DNA from: Gammaproteobacteria bacterium
GTDB lineage: Bacteria > Pseudomonadota > Gammaproteobacteria > JADZEE01
Direction of reading: 5' to 3'
Assembly: GCA_020850735.1 (NCBI GenBank)
Contig: JADZEE010000113.1
Coordinates: forward strand, 1 to 48,665
DNA: 48,665 bases
Shown here: positions 16,316 to 23,744 of the stretch, one piece after another
Numbering within the stretch: the stretch's first letter is position 1
How the letters are laid out: the number at the start of each line of letters is the position of its first letter
Translations under genes and position numbers: made by a program
Notes under the pieces: generated by a model
Told to the model about the DNA's origin: nothing
What the model saw: the letters and a program-made list of their open reading frames with translations, nothing else
Database searches by the model: none

Positions 16316-17038
16316 TCAGTACAGCTCCCGGCGCGGGCGGCCATAGCCATCGCCCGGAACGGCGAACGGCGGCGTGCGGCCGACCAGCGCTTCGATGAGG
16401 GCGAGTTCCTCGTCGGTGTGGTCCCGGAACGGCGCCGGCCGCAGGCGCGCACCCCCGCCCGCGGCGAGCACATAGCGCGGCGCGTCGTGATGGGTGGAGA
16501 CGATTGTCTCGCCGGCCGACGGATCGTCGGCGGCGGCGATGTCGGTCGTGCCGTAGCAGGTGCATACATAGCTCTGCTCGGGATCCGCCTCGACATACAC
16601 CCCCGTGCCGCGGATGCCGATGGTTGCGACGGTGGTGCTGAGGGTGTGTCGGCGCTTGCCGAACACCGACAGCAGCCTGCCCGTGACCAGACGCAGGGTT
16701 TCCACCAGCGCGCCCTCATCGGCGGCGGGTGCGAGCTGCAGGTGGCTGTCCGCCCGTAGCAGGAACGCATCCTGGCCCACCGCGAACACGGCCCGGCTGC
16801 GGATCCCCGTCTCGACCCGATCGCCGGCGTGCACCAGCGTGTCGAGCGTCGCGGCGGCCCCGTTTACGGTCACCTCGCCGTCGACGGCGTAAAACGAGCG
16901 TCCCGGGAGCAGGGTGCCGGGCAGCCGGCCGAGCGCCTGGCCGTGGGCGGCGGGGCCGGCGACCATGAACAGTCCGGTGGCCAGCGCGTGCAGCAGGAAC
17001 GCCCGCCTCGGATCCTCGAAGCGATTACTTACTTTCAT
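16316..17038 (-). CDS. FecR-domain periplasmic protein
   Basis: A 240-residue exported protein. The N-terminal hydrophobic run (residues 13-32, FLLHALATGLFMVAGPAAHG) is a signal peptide. The FecR domain spans about 45-155: VDGEVTVNGAAATLDTLVHAGDRVETGIRSRAVFAVGQDAFLLRADSHLQL, then LVTGRLLSVFGKRRHTLSTTVATIGIRGTGVYVEAD. Unlike classical FecR, it has no N-terminal cytoplasmic anti-sigma part and no sigma-factor neighbour. Such stand-alone FecR proteins are thought to be periplasmic sensors or structural proteins; the role here is not known. Two close cysteines occur in YVCTCYG. It is divergent from an outer-membrane barrel gene over an AT-rich 156-bp gap, so the two may act together. Confidence 0.85.
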   Translation of the reverse strand: MKVSNRFEDPRRAFLLHALATGLFMVAGPAAHGQALGRLPGTLLPGRSFYAVDGEVTVNGAAATLDTLVHAGDRVETGIRSRAVFAVGQDAFLLRADSHLQLAPAADEGALVETLRLVTGRLLSVFGKRRHTLSTTVATIGIRGTGVYVEADPEQSYVCTCYGTTDIAAADDPSAGETIVSTHHDAPRYVLAAGGGARLRPAPFRDHTDEELALIEALVGRTPPFAVPGDGYGRPRRELY

Positions 17039-17139
17039 GTTCAGCCCCTTCCTATCGGTGTCTATACCCGCGCGTAGGCGCCGGGATGGATACCGCCAGG
17101 CACCGGCACGGCGTGTGCCACAGCCCTGTTCCCACTGGA

Positions 17140-17194
17140 TAATCTCTCACATAATCGTCATAATATTAATGCGTTACATTAGTTTTTTAATATT
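17140..17194. promoter_or_regulatory. AT-rich divergent control region with an inverted repeat abutting the start codon
   Basis: This block is strikingly AT-rich for the window. AATATTAA (17162-17169) and TTAATATT (17187-17194) form a perfect 8-bp inverted repeat with a 17-base spacer, and the second arm touches the ATG at 17195. No Shine-Dalgarno is visible before that ATG. The repeat could be a DNA operator or an RNA hairpin hiding the start; this is inference. Confidence 0.5.
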
Positions 17195-18073
17195 ATGTCG
17201 AGAAAAAGACTGGCAGCCCCGTGGGCGATGGCCGTATTCCTGGTCGCGCACTGGCTGTACCCAACCGTGGTTCCCGCCGGCGAACTGTTCGCCGACGTGA
17301 GCGGCGGCTGGCGTCACGATGACAATATCGGTAACGCCGCGGCCGACGCCGACATCCAGTCCGACGAGATTCTGCGCGCACACGTCATTGGCGGCTACAG
17401 TCATCTGCTCGGCGCCCACGCCAGCGTGTTCGCCAAGGCCGGCATCGAGTACGCCAATTACCACGACTGGAAGGATCTGACCCATCTGGGCGCCGTCGCC
17501 GAAGGCGCTTGGCGCTACGCGCCGCAAGCGGGTTACACGGCACCCTGGTTCCAGCTCGGGGCGCGCCTGCATTACGCCGAATACGAGGACAGTGCGATCC
17601 GCAACGGCTACCGGACCGAAGCGCTGGCGATGGCCGGCCGGCGCCTGAGCGACCGCATCGACGTGCGCGGCGGCTATCGCTTCGAGCACCGCGTCGCCAC
17701 CGACGGCGCGGTCTTCGACACCGACGAGCACCGCCTGTTCGTCGATCTCGATTACAAGCTGATCGGTCCGGTGCTGCTGTACGGCAACGCTGCCGTGCAC
17801 ACCGGTGAGGTCGTGTCCACGGCGACGCCCGGCCCGCGGATCCACGCGGTGGCCGAAGCCATCGAGCCCGACCCGGCGCCAGCCGGTCCCGGCCTCAATG
17901 CCTATCGCATCGATGCCGACGGTGTCAGCGCCACCATCGGCTTCAACACCCCGGTACCGATCATCGACGCGGCGACCTTCGACGTCGCGGTCGGCTATCA
18001 CGCCGTCTACGGCGAGGGTGGCAACGACTACGACGGCTTCATATGGGAGGCCGGTGTGTTCCTGCGTTTCTGA
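17195..18073 (+). CDS. Outer-membrane beta-barrel protein
   Basis: A 292-residue protein with a signal peptide (RKRLAAPWAMAVFLVAHWLYP, cleaved near residue 29). The mature sequence is made of alternating amphipathic strands (GELFADVSGGWRHDDNIGN, HASVFAKAGIEYANYHDW, WFQLGARLHYAEYEDS, DVRGGYRFEHRVAT, HRLFVDLDYKL, FDVAVGYHAVYG). It ends WEAGVFLRF, with the terminal phenylalanine recognised by the BAM machinery. The DDNIGN motif early in the mature part is common in DUF-type barrels of unknown function. It has no Shine-Dalgarno and sits directly behind the AT-rich inverted repeat. It is divergent from the FecR-domain gene. A specific transport role cannot be assigned. Confidence 0.8.
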   Translation: MSRKRLAAPWAMAVFLVAHWLYPTVVPAGELFADVSGGWRHDDNIGNAAADADIQSDEILRAHVIGGYSHLLGAHASVFAKAGIEYANYHDWKDLTHLGAVAEGAWRYAPQAGYTAPWFQLGARLHYAEYEDSAIRNGYRTEALAMAGRRLSDRIDVRGGYRFEHRVATDGAVFDTDEHRLFVDLDYKLIGPVLLYGNAAVHTGEVVSTATPGPRIHAVAEAIEPDPAPAGPGLNAYRIDADGVSATIGFNTPVPIIDAATFDVAVGYHAVYGEGGNDYDGFIWEAGVFLRF

Positions 18074-18098
18074 CTTCGTCACCGTTCGCGAACCTACG

Positions 18099-18176
18099 CA
18101 GAAACGGGGTCAGAGTCGCATTTCCGGGGCGAACGTCCAGAAACGGGGTCAGAGTCGCATTTCCGGGGCGAACGTC
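18099..18176. repeat. 39-bp perfect tandem duplication with GGGGTCAGAGTCG core
   Basis: Two identical 39-bp units (18099-18137 and 18138-18176) start CAGAAACGGGGTCAGAGTCG and end CCGGGGCGAACGTC. They carry the same core as the transposase-flanking palindromes, in direct rather than inverted orientation. Confidence 0.9.
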
Positions 18177-18189
18177 AGCGTGGGGCGGT

Positions 18190-18212
18190 CGTGCGGCTGA
18201 AGCCGCACCTAC
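18190..18212 (-). repeat. GTAG-headed REP hairpin, copy 1
   Basis: Read on the minus strand it is GTAGGTGCGGC, TTCA, GCCGCACG. This is the GTAG head plus GC-rich hairpin typical of REP sequences in Gammaproteobacteria. A second copy lies at 18357-18379 and a variant at 37941-37964. Confidence 0.8.
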
Positions 18213-18214
18213 GC

Positions 18215-18318
18215 AGGAACGGGGTCCAGGAACGGGGTCCGGAAACGGGGTCCGGAAACGGGGTCCGGAAACGGGGTCCAGGAACGGGGTCCAGGAACGG
18301 GGTCCAGGAACGGGGTCA
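18215..18318. repeat. 13-bp minisatellite, eight units
   Basis: Eight contiguous units of (A/G)G(G/A)AACGGGGTCC run without interruption. Units 1, 2, 6, 7 and 8 read AGGAACGGGGTCC (the last ending CA) and units 3 to 5 read GGAAACGGGGTCC. The unit contains the ACGGGGTC core of the GGGGTCAGA family, so the array probably grew by slippage from one such element. Confidence 0.93.
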
Positions 18319-18356
18319 GGGTCGCATTTTCGGGGCGAACGCCCGCGCGGGGCGCT

Positions 18357-18379
18357 CGTGCGGCTGAAGCCGCAGCTAC
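18357..18379 (-). repeat. GTAG-headed REP hairpin, copy 2
   Basis: On the minus strand it reads GTAGCTGCGGC, TTCA, GCCGCACG, differing at one position from copy 1. With copy 1 it encloses the 13-bp minisatellite. It fills the gap before the glutathione transferase 3' end. Confidence 0.8.
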
Positions 18380-18405
18380 GCCCGGCCAAACCTGCGCGGC
18401 GTGAA

Positions 18406-19101
18406 TCAATAGAACGCGGGTCCTGCGCGGCCCAAGCCGCCGTGCAGATCCAGGATCCGCTCCCGGTAGGCGTACATCACGTCGCCGGGCTCGGCCAGTC
18501 TCCAGGGGCTCACCTGGCGGCCGAACAGGAACACCGAGGCGACCACGTAGTCGGCGTAGCCGGCTGCCTCACCGCACAGGAACGGCGCGTCCTCGAGCAT
18601 GACGCGGAATGGATCCAGCGATGCGCGCCAGGCGTGCAGACGCTGTTCGCTGCGCTCGGCGGCGAACAGCGCGCGGGTCTTGCCGCCGAAACGTTCCAGG
18701 CGCGAGCGGGTGAAGTAGTCGAGATCCTCGGGCAGCACGATATCGAAGATGTCCGGAAACAGCAGCGGAAATACGCCGCGCAGGCCGGCACTGTCGAACC
18801 AGTGATTGACCAGCCGCGCGAGCCGGCGTCCGCCCGGGCCGCCGAACAAGGTCGGCCCGTCCGGGCGGGTGTCCTCGAGATGGCAGGCGATGTTCCACGA
18901 ATCGCTGACCACAGTGTCGCCATCGCGCAGCACCGGCACCTTGTCCTGGCCGGAGAAGGCGAGCTTGTCCTTGTCGGTGAAGCGCACGGGGATGGTGGTG
19001 AATTCGATGCCCTTGTGCGCCAGCGCGTATTTCGCGCGCCAGCAAAACGGGCTGAAGCGCCGGTCATCGCGACCCAGGAGGTCAAACAGCTCGGTGCTCA
19101 T
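18406..19101 (-). CDS. Glutathione S-transferase family protein
   Basis: A 231-residue cytosolic protein. The thioredoxin-like N-domain (1-80) opens LFDLLGRDDRRFSPFCWRAKYALAHKGIE, where FSPFCWRAK resembles the beta-etherase-like (LigE) subgroup. The glutathione-contacting stretch GQDKVPVLRDGDTVVSDSWNIACHLED contains the cis-Pro and the SDS motif. The helical C-domain follows (about 90-231) with PFLCGEAAGYADYVVASVF, the conserved N-capping Asp region. The substrate is unknown: detoxification or ether cleavage are family possibilities. It is monocistronic. The ATG at 19101 places MSTELFDLLG directly at the first strand. Confidence 0.88.
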   Translation of the reverse strand: MSTELFDLLGRDDRRFSPFCWRAKYALAHKGIEFTTIPVRFTDKDKLAFSGQDKVPVLRDGDTVVSDSWNIACHLEDTRPDGPTLFGGPGGRRLARLVNHWFDSAGLRGVFPLLFPDIFDIVLPEDLDYFTRSRLERFGGKTRALFAAERSEQRLHAWRASLDPFRVMLEDAPFLCGEAAGYADYVVASVFLFGRQVSPWRLAEPGDVMYAYRERILDLHGGLGRAGPAFY

Positions 19102-19191
19102 GCATTTTCCTCTGCGGTTGATCGGGTGGCGAGCGCCTGGCGCGTGCGGGGCGCGCGCGCTGCGCCGGCGTATCTGCCGCCGGCCGCGCGG

Positions 19192-19533
19192 TCAGAAGTC
19201 GACGCGGTAACCACCGTAGATGAAGTAGTCCTGAAAGTGGTCGTGACTGCCGTCGAGATAGCCGAGCAGCGCGTTATCGCGCACCTGGAACAGGTTGTTG
19301 GCCATGAGCCGCGTCGAGTTGAGGAACTGCGTGCCGGTGCCGTCGGTGGCGAGACTTCCGCCTGAGGCGGCCGTATCGGAAATGCTGAAGCCGGTGACGT
19401 TCGCTTTCATGCTGACCGCGCTCGTGGATCGGGCCAACATGGTCGAGCGCGAGGTGCCGGGTCTGTTCCGAGTCGGCGTTGCGGTGCCGGGCGGCGGGTG
19501 ACAGGGAACGCACGCCGCGACCGTGCGCCGCAT
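19192..19533 (-). pseudogene. C-terminal remnant of an outer-membrane barrel protein
   Basis: This open frame ends in NLFQVRDNALLGYLDG...HFQDYFIYGGYRVDF, a pattern of two amphipathic strands with a terminal phenylalanine as in outer-membrane porins. Upstream the frame reads MKANVTGFSISDTAASGGSL, then degenerates into Pro/Arg-rich sequence with no signal peptide or barrel body. It therefore looks like the 3' end of a larger barrel gene whose front has been lost. The exact limits are uncertain. It could instead be a very small real gene, which I consider less likely. Confidence 0.4.
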
Positions 19534-19655
19534 CGCACCGCCCGCACGCGTCCCTTGGGATTATTCCTACACCAAGACGCGACGATCGGGAAGTCCGTGC
19601 CCGCTGAATTCCCGTACACCGCCCGGCGCTCGAGCCGATACGCCAGCTCGAGGCG

Positions 19656-21464
19656 ATGATCCGCATGAACCCCCGTACCGCGAACAACCCCGAGGCTTTG
19701 AGCCAGCCGGCCACCGCCGGGCGCACGCGCGACCTCGTTCCCGAGGCGGTGTGTGTCCCGGCGGTGCCACCGGTATCGCCCGGTGACGCGCAGCTGATCG
19801 CGGCCCTGGAGCTGGTCAGCGACGGCGTGGTCGCGACCGACGCGCGCGGGCGGATCCGCTTCATGAACCCGGCCGCGGAGGCGCTCACGGGTTGGCGTGC
19901 GGCCGACGCCGACGGCGAGAGCGTCGATGCCGTCGTCAGCTTTCTCGACCCCGACGGGAGGCATGACGTCGCGCCGGCGGTGACGGCCGGGGCCCGACCC
20001 GCCGCGACTCGTGCGCTCATCGACCGCGGCGGCCGCAAGTCCCATGTCAGTGTCGCCGAGGCGGTCGCGCCCGCCGGCAAGGCCAAAGACACGGGGCGGG
20101 TGCTGGTGCTCACCGATTGCACGCATGTTCAGCGTGAGCGGGAGCGTGACGCGCAGGAGGATCGCTGCGACACGCTCACGGGGCTGCTGAACCGCAGCGC
20201 CTTCCTGCGCCACCTCGACCGCGCGCTGGAGATGGCGCGCCGCAATCGCCGGCAGCACGTGCTGTGCTGCCTGGACCTGGACCAGTTCAAGATCGTCAAC
20301 GACGCCTGCGGCCACACCGCCGGCGACGAGCTGTTGCGCAAGCTGGCGATCGTCATCCGCGAGCACATCCCCGCCGGCAGTACGGTCGGGCGTCTGGGCG
20401 GCGACGAGTTCGGCCTGCTGGTCGAAAACTGCGCGCTGGAGGACGGACGGCGGATCGCGGACGGCCTGCGCGCGGTCATCGGGACCTTCCGCTTCCAGTG
20501 GAACGGTCTGCTGTTCAAGGTCGGGGTGAGCATCGGTCTGGTGGCCATCGATGCTTCCGGCGGTACCGCCGACGGCCTGCTCAGCCGCGCCGACTCGGCC
20601 TGCTACGTGGCCAAAGAGGGTGGTCGCAGCCGCGTGCACGTGTTCGACCCCGAGGACGCCGCGTTCGCGCTGCGCCAGCGCCAGGTGCAGTGGGCGGCGG
20701 CCATCGAGGGTGCATTGCAGAACGACCAGTTCCGGTTGTTCTTCCAGCCCATCGTCGCCACGGACCGCAGCGGGCCGCCGCACGCCGAGATCCTCATCCG
20801 CATGGAGCAGGACGGGGTGCTCGTGCCGCCGGGAGAGTTTCTCCCGGCGGCCGAGCGCTACTGTCTGTCGCAGCGTCTCGATCACTGGGTGGTCGAGGCC
20901 TTCTGCCGCGCCTGGTCCGAGCACACGGCAGCGCTCGAGCACGTGGCGAAGTGGTCGATCAACCTGTCCGGCCATTCATTGAGCCACGAGGACACGCTGC
21001 GGCACGTGCTGCGCTGCTTCGAAGTGTATGCCGTGCCGCCGGAACGGATCTGTTTCGAGATCACCGAGACCGCGGTCATTTCCAACCTCGACACCGCCAA
21101 CCGGCTCATGGCCGGGCTGCGCGCGCGCGGCTGCACTTTCGCGCTGGACGACTTCGGCGCCGGCCTGTCCTCGTTCGGCTACCTCAAGAACCTGCCGGTG
21201 GACTACCTGAAGATCGACGGTGCGCTGGTGCGCGACGTCGGCGACGATCCGGTGAGCACCGTGATGGTGGAATCCATCAACCGCATCGGCCACGTGCTGG
21301 GCAAACGCACGATCGCAGAATACGTCGACAGCGAGCGCGTGCTCGAGCACCTGGCCGCGATGGGAGTCGATTACGCGCAGGGTTTCCACATCGCCATGCC
21401 CAGGCCGCTGGCGATGCTCTTCGACGCGTCGCCGTTAGCGGCAGTGGCGCGGGTAGCAGGCTGA
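19656..21464 (+). CDS. PAS-GGDEF-EAL cyclic-di-GMP enzyme
   Basis: A 602-residue soluble protein. A PAS domain spans about 45-160 (LIAALELVSDGVVATDARGRIRFMN). The GGDEF domain is about 168-330 with the catalytic signature GGDEF at 248-252. The EAL domain is about 345-590, with signature written EIL (378-380). EAL metal and substrate residues appear intact: WSINLSG, FEITETA, LDDFGAG, DYLKIDG, AEYVDS and YAQGFH. No RxxD inhibitory site precedes GGDEF. Both synthesis (diguanylate cyclase) and breakdown (phosphodiesterase) of cyclic-di-GMP are possible on paper; which prevails cannot be read. It is the first gene of the signalling cluster, with the next gene's start 12 bases after its stop. The ATG at 19656 is chosen; ATG 19665 is an alternative. 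Confidence 0.9.
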   Translation: MIRMNPRTANNPEALSQPATAGRTRDLVPEAVCVPAVPPVSPGDAQLIAALELVSDGVVATDARGRIRFMNPAAEALTGWRAADADGESVDAVVSFLDPDGRHDVAPAVTAGARPAATRALIDRGGRKSHVSVAEAVAPAGKAKDTGRVLVLTDCTHVQRERERDAQEDRCDTLTGLLNRSAFLRHLDRALEMARRNRRQHVLCCLDLDQFKIVNDACGHTAGDELLRKLAIVIREHIPAGSTVGRLGGDEFGLLVENCALEDGRRIADGLRAVIGTFRFQWNGLLFKVGVSIGLVAIDASGGTADGLLSRADSACYVAKEGGRSRVHVFDPEDAAFALRQRQVQWAAAIEGALQNDQFRLFFQPIVATDRSGPPHAEILIRMEQDGVLVPPGEFLPAAERYCLSQRLDHWVVEAFCRAWSEHTAALEHVAKWSINLSGHSLSHEDTLRHVLRCFEVYAVPPERICFEITETAVISNLDTANRLMAGLRARGCTFALDDFGAGLSSFGYLKNLPVDYLKIDGALVRDVGDDPVSTVMVESINRIGHVLGKRTIAEYVDSERVLEHLAAMGVDYAQGFHIAMPRPLAMLFDASPLAAVARVAG

Positions 21465-21476
21465 AGGAGGATGAAC

Positions 21477-23744
21477 ATGGCCGCATCGAACCCGGGCGTC
21501 GCACTGCCCGCAGTCACGGTCAGCGCCGAGGCCGAACTGACCCGCCGCCGGCTGGTGCTGTACGCGGTCGTCGCCGCCGCGCTGGGGTTCGTGGCCCTGG
21601 TGCTTCCGGCCGCGAGCGGTGTCTCCGATGCGACCGTGCACGCCGTGCTCGACACGACGGCCGTGTTCTTCGCCGGCACCGTGGCGCTGCTCGCGGCGGT
21701 CCACCACGGCGCGACCCGCAGCGTGGCATCGCTGCGCTACGCTGCCGCCTTCACCGCGGTCATGGCAATCGACGTCTTTCACGGCCTCGCTGTCAGCGAC
21801 GCGACGGCGGCGCTGTGGATGTCCCCGGCCGAGCGGGTGGGTCCGTGGACCTGGCTGCTGCCGCAGTCGTACCTGGGCGGCTTCCTGCTGTTCGCGGCCT
21901 ACCGCCACTGGAACCGCGCCGAGACGGACAGCCGGCTGGCGATAGTTCGCGCCACCCGGCTGGCGTTCATCAGCGCTGCGGTGATCGGCCTCGCACTGGC
22001 CGTGCTGCTGTACCTGCCGCTGCCCCCCGCTTATTTCCCCGGAGCGCCGCTGCCCCGACCGCTGGAGCTGATCCCCGGCGCGCTGTTTCTCGCCGCGCTT
22101 ACCGCTCACCTGCGCCGGGGACTGTGGCGCAACGGCGAGTTCGACCACTGGCTGGTGCTGTCGCTGTTGTTCGCGGCAGCTGCGCACCTGTTCTTCATGG
22201 TTTTTTCGCGGCAACCGTCCGACGCCGCCTTCGACGCCGCGCACGTGCTCAACAGCGGTGCTTACCTGTGCGTGCTCGTCGGCGTGCTGCGTAACACCTA
22301 CGTGCTGTTCCGGCGGGCCCGGTCGCAGGCGCGCGATCTCGCGGTCATCAAAGCCGGCCTGGAGGCGGAAATGGGCCGGCGCCTGCAGGCCGAGGCCGAG
22401 CTCGTGGACCTGAATTCGGCGCTGGGAGAACGCATCGCCGAGCGCACCGCCCAGCTCGAGGCCGAGGTGCAGGCCCACGAATTCGCCGTTTCCAAGCTGA
22501 ACGACAGCCGGCGCATGTTCGAACTGGTCGCCGACAACATCGAACAGGTTCTGTGGCTGACTTCGGCTGACGGTGACAGGTTGCTGTACGTGAGCCGGGG
22601 TTACGAGCGTCTCTGGGGCCGGACCCGCGAGGCGCTGTACACCGATCGCGATTCCTGGGTCGACACCGTTTATCCCGAGGATCGCAAGCGTGTGACGAAA
22701 AGTTTTGCCCGTGCCATGTGCGAAGGCGAGGAATACGACATCGAGTTCCGCATCGTGCGCCCGGACGGGACGGTGCGCTGGGTGCGCGATCACGTGTTCG
22801 TCGTCCGCGACGCCATCGGCGTGATCGACGGCATCGCCGGACTGACGGTCGACATCACCGAGGCCCGCGCGGCCGCGGAGGAGCACAACCGCCTGCAGCG
22901 CACGCTGCTGGAGGCCACCCGCCAGGCGGGCATGGCCGAGGTCGCGACCGGTGTGCTGCACAACATCGGCAACGTGCTCACCAGCGTGAACGTCGCCTGC
23001 GAGATGGCGGCACAGACGCTGACCGGCTCGCGGCTGCCCCGGCTCGCGCGCACGCTGGAGATGCTCCAGGGCCACGGTCCGCAGCTGGGCCGTTTCCTGG
23101 CCGAGGATCCCAAGGGCGCCAAGGTGCTGCCCTATCTCGACGAGCTGGCCACGCGCCTGGCGAGCGAGCAGATCCAGATGCGCCAGGAGCTGGAGGCCAT
23201 CGGCCGGCACATCGACCATATCAAGAGCATCGTCGCCCGCCAGCAGTCCTACGCCGCCCATCGCGGCTGCCTGGAGGACACCGACATCGCCGACGTGGTC
23301 GGCCACGCCTTCTCCATGAGCCTGGGTCCGCATCACCAGATCGACGTGGATCTGCAGTACGGCGAACTACCTCTTGTGCGTACCGACAAACACAAGCTGC
23401 TGCAGATCCTGGTCAATCTCATCAAGAACGCCAAGCAGGCCGTGCGCGACGGCGCCCCCGGGAAAAAGCTCATCACCGTCAGCACCGCGTGCATGAGTAC
23501 GGGTGAGGTCGAGATCCGCGTCGCAGACACCGGCTGTGGCATCCCGGCGGATGCGCTCGAGCGGATCTTCGAGTACGGCTACACGACCAAGGACGACGGC
23601 AGCGGCTTCGGCCTGCACGCGAGCGCGAACGCGGCCCGCGAGCTGGGCGGTACGCTCAGCGCCCGCAGTGACGGCGTGGATCAGGGTGCGACCTTCATCC
23701 TCACCCTGCCGCTTGCCACATTCATCGAGGGCCAGGAGCCATGA
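21477..23744 (+). CDS. MASE3-like membrane sensor histidine kinase with PAS domain
   Basis: A 755-residue kinase. Residues about 20-270 contain seven or eight hydrophobic helices in a MASE3-like arrangement (AVMAIDVFHGLAV and ERVGPWTWLLPQ are shared with the kinase at 31232). A coiled coil follows (LNSALGERIAERTAQLEAEV), then a PAS domain at about 335-465 (FRIVRPDGTVRWVRDHVFV). The phospho-acceptor is H495 in GVLHNIGNVLTSVNV, the less common LHN-type box. The ATP-binding domain has NLIKNAKQAV, DTGCGIP and GYTTKDDGSGFGLH. AAGGAGG at 21464-21470 fits ATG 21477 (six bases) and not ATG 21471 (none). Its stop overlaps the next ATG, so partner regulation by the downstream REC-kinase is likely. Confidence 0.9.
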   Translation: MAASNPGVALPAVTVSAEAELTRRRLVLYAVVAAALGFVALVLPAASGVSDATVHAVLDTTAVFFAGTVALLAAVHHGATRSVASLRYAAAFTAVMAIDVFHGLAVSDATAALWMSPAERVGPWTWLLPQSYLGGFLLFAAYRHWNRAETDSRLAIVRATRLAFISAAVIGLALAVLLYLPLPPAYFPGAPLPRPLELIPGALFLAALTAHLRRGLWRNGEFDHWLVLSLLFAAAAHLFFMVFSRQPSDAAFDAAHVLNSGAYLCVLVGVLRNTYVLFRRARSQARDLAVIKAGLEAEMGRRLQAEAELVDLNSALGERIAERTAQLEAEVQAHEFAVSKLNDSRRMFELVADNIEQVLWLTSADGDRLLYVSRGYERLWGRTREALYTDRDSWVDTVYPEDRKRVTKSFARAMCEGEEYDIEFRIVRPDGTVRWVRDHVFVVRDAIGVIDGIAGLTVDITEARAAAEEHNRLQRTLLEATRQAGMAEVATGVLHNIGNVLTSVNVACEMAAQTLTGSRLPRLARTLEMLQGHGPQLGRFLAEDPKGAKVLPYLDELATRLASEQIQMRQELEAIGRHIDHIKSIVARQQSYAAHRGCLEDTDIADVVGHAFSMSLGPHHQIDVDLQYGELPLVRTDKHKLLQILVNLIKNAKQAVRDGAPGKKLITVSTACMSTGEVEIRVADTGCGIPADALERIFEYGYTTKDDGSGFGLHASANAARELGGTLSARSDGVDQGATFILTLPLATFIEGQEP

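Noticed and set aside
18099..18318. The repeat array as a CRISPR
   Set aside because: Units are contiguous with no unique spacers between them and no cas genes are near.
21435..23336. A 633-codon minus-strand frame opposite the first MASE3-like kinase
   Set aside because: No domain is visible and the opposite strand has an intact kinase. The His/Gln/Arg-rich translation is typical of shadows.
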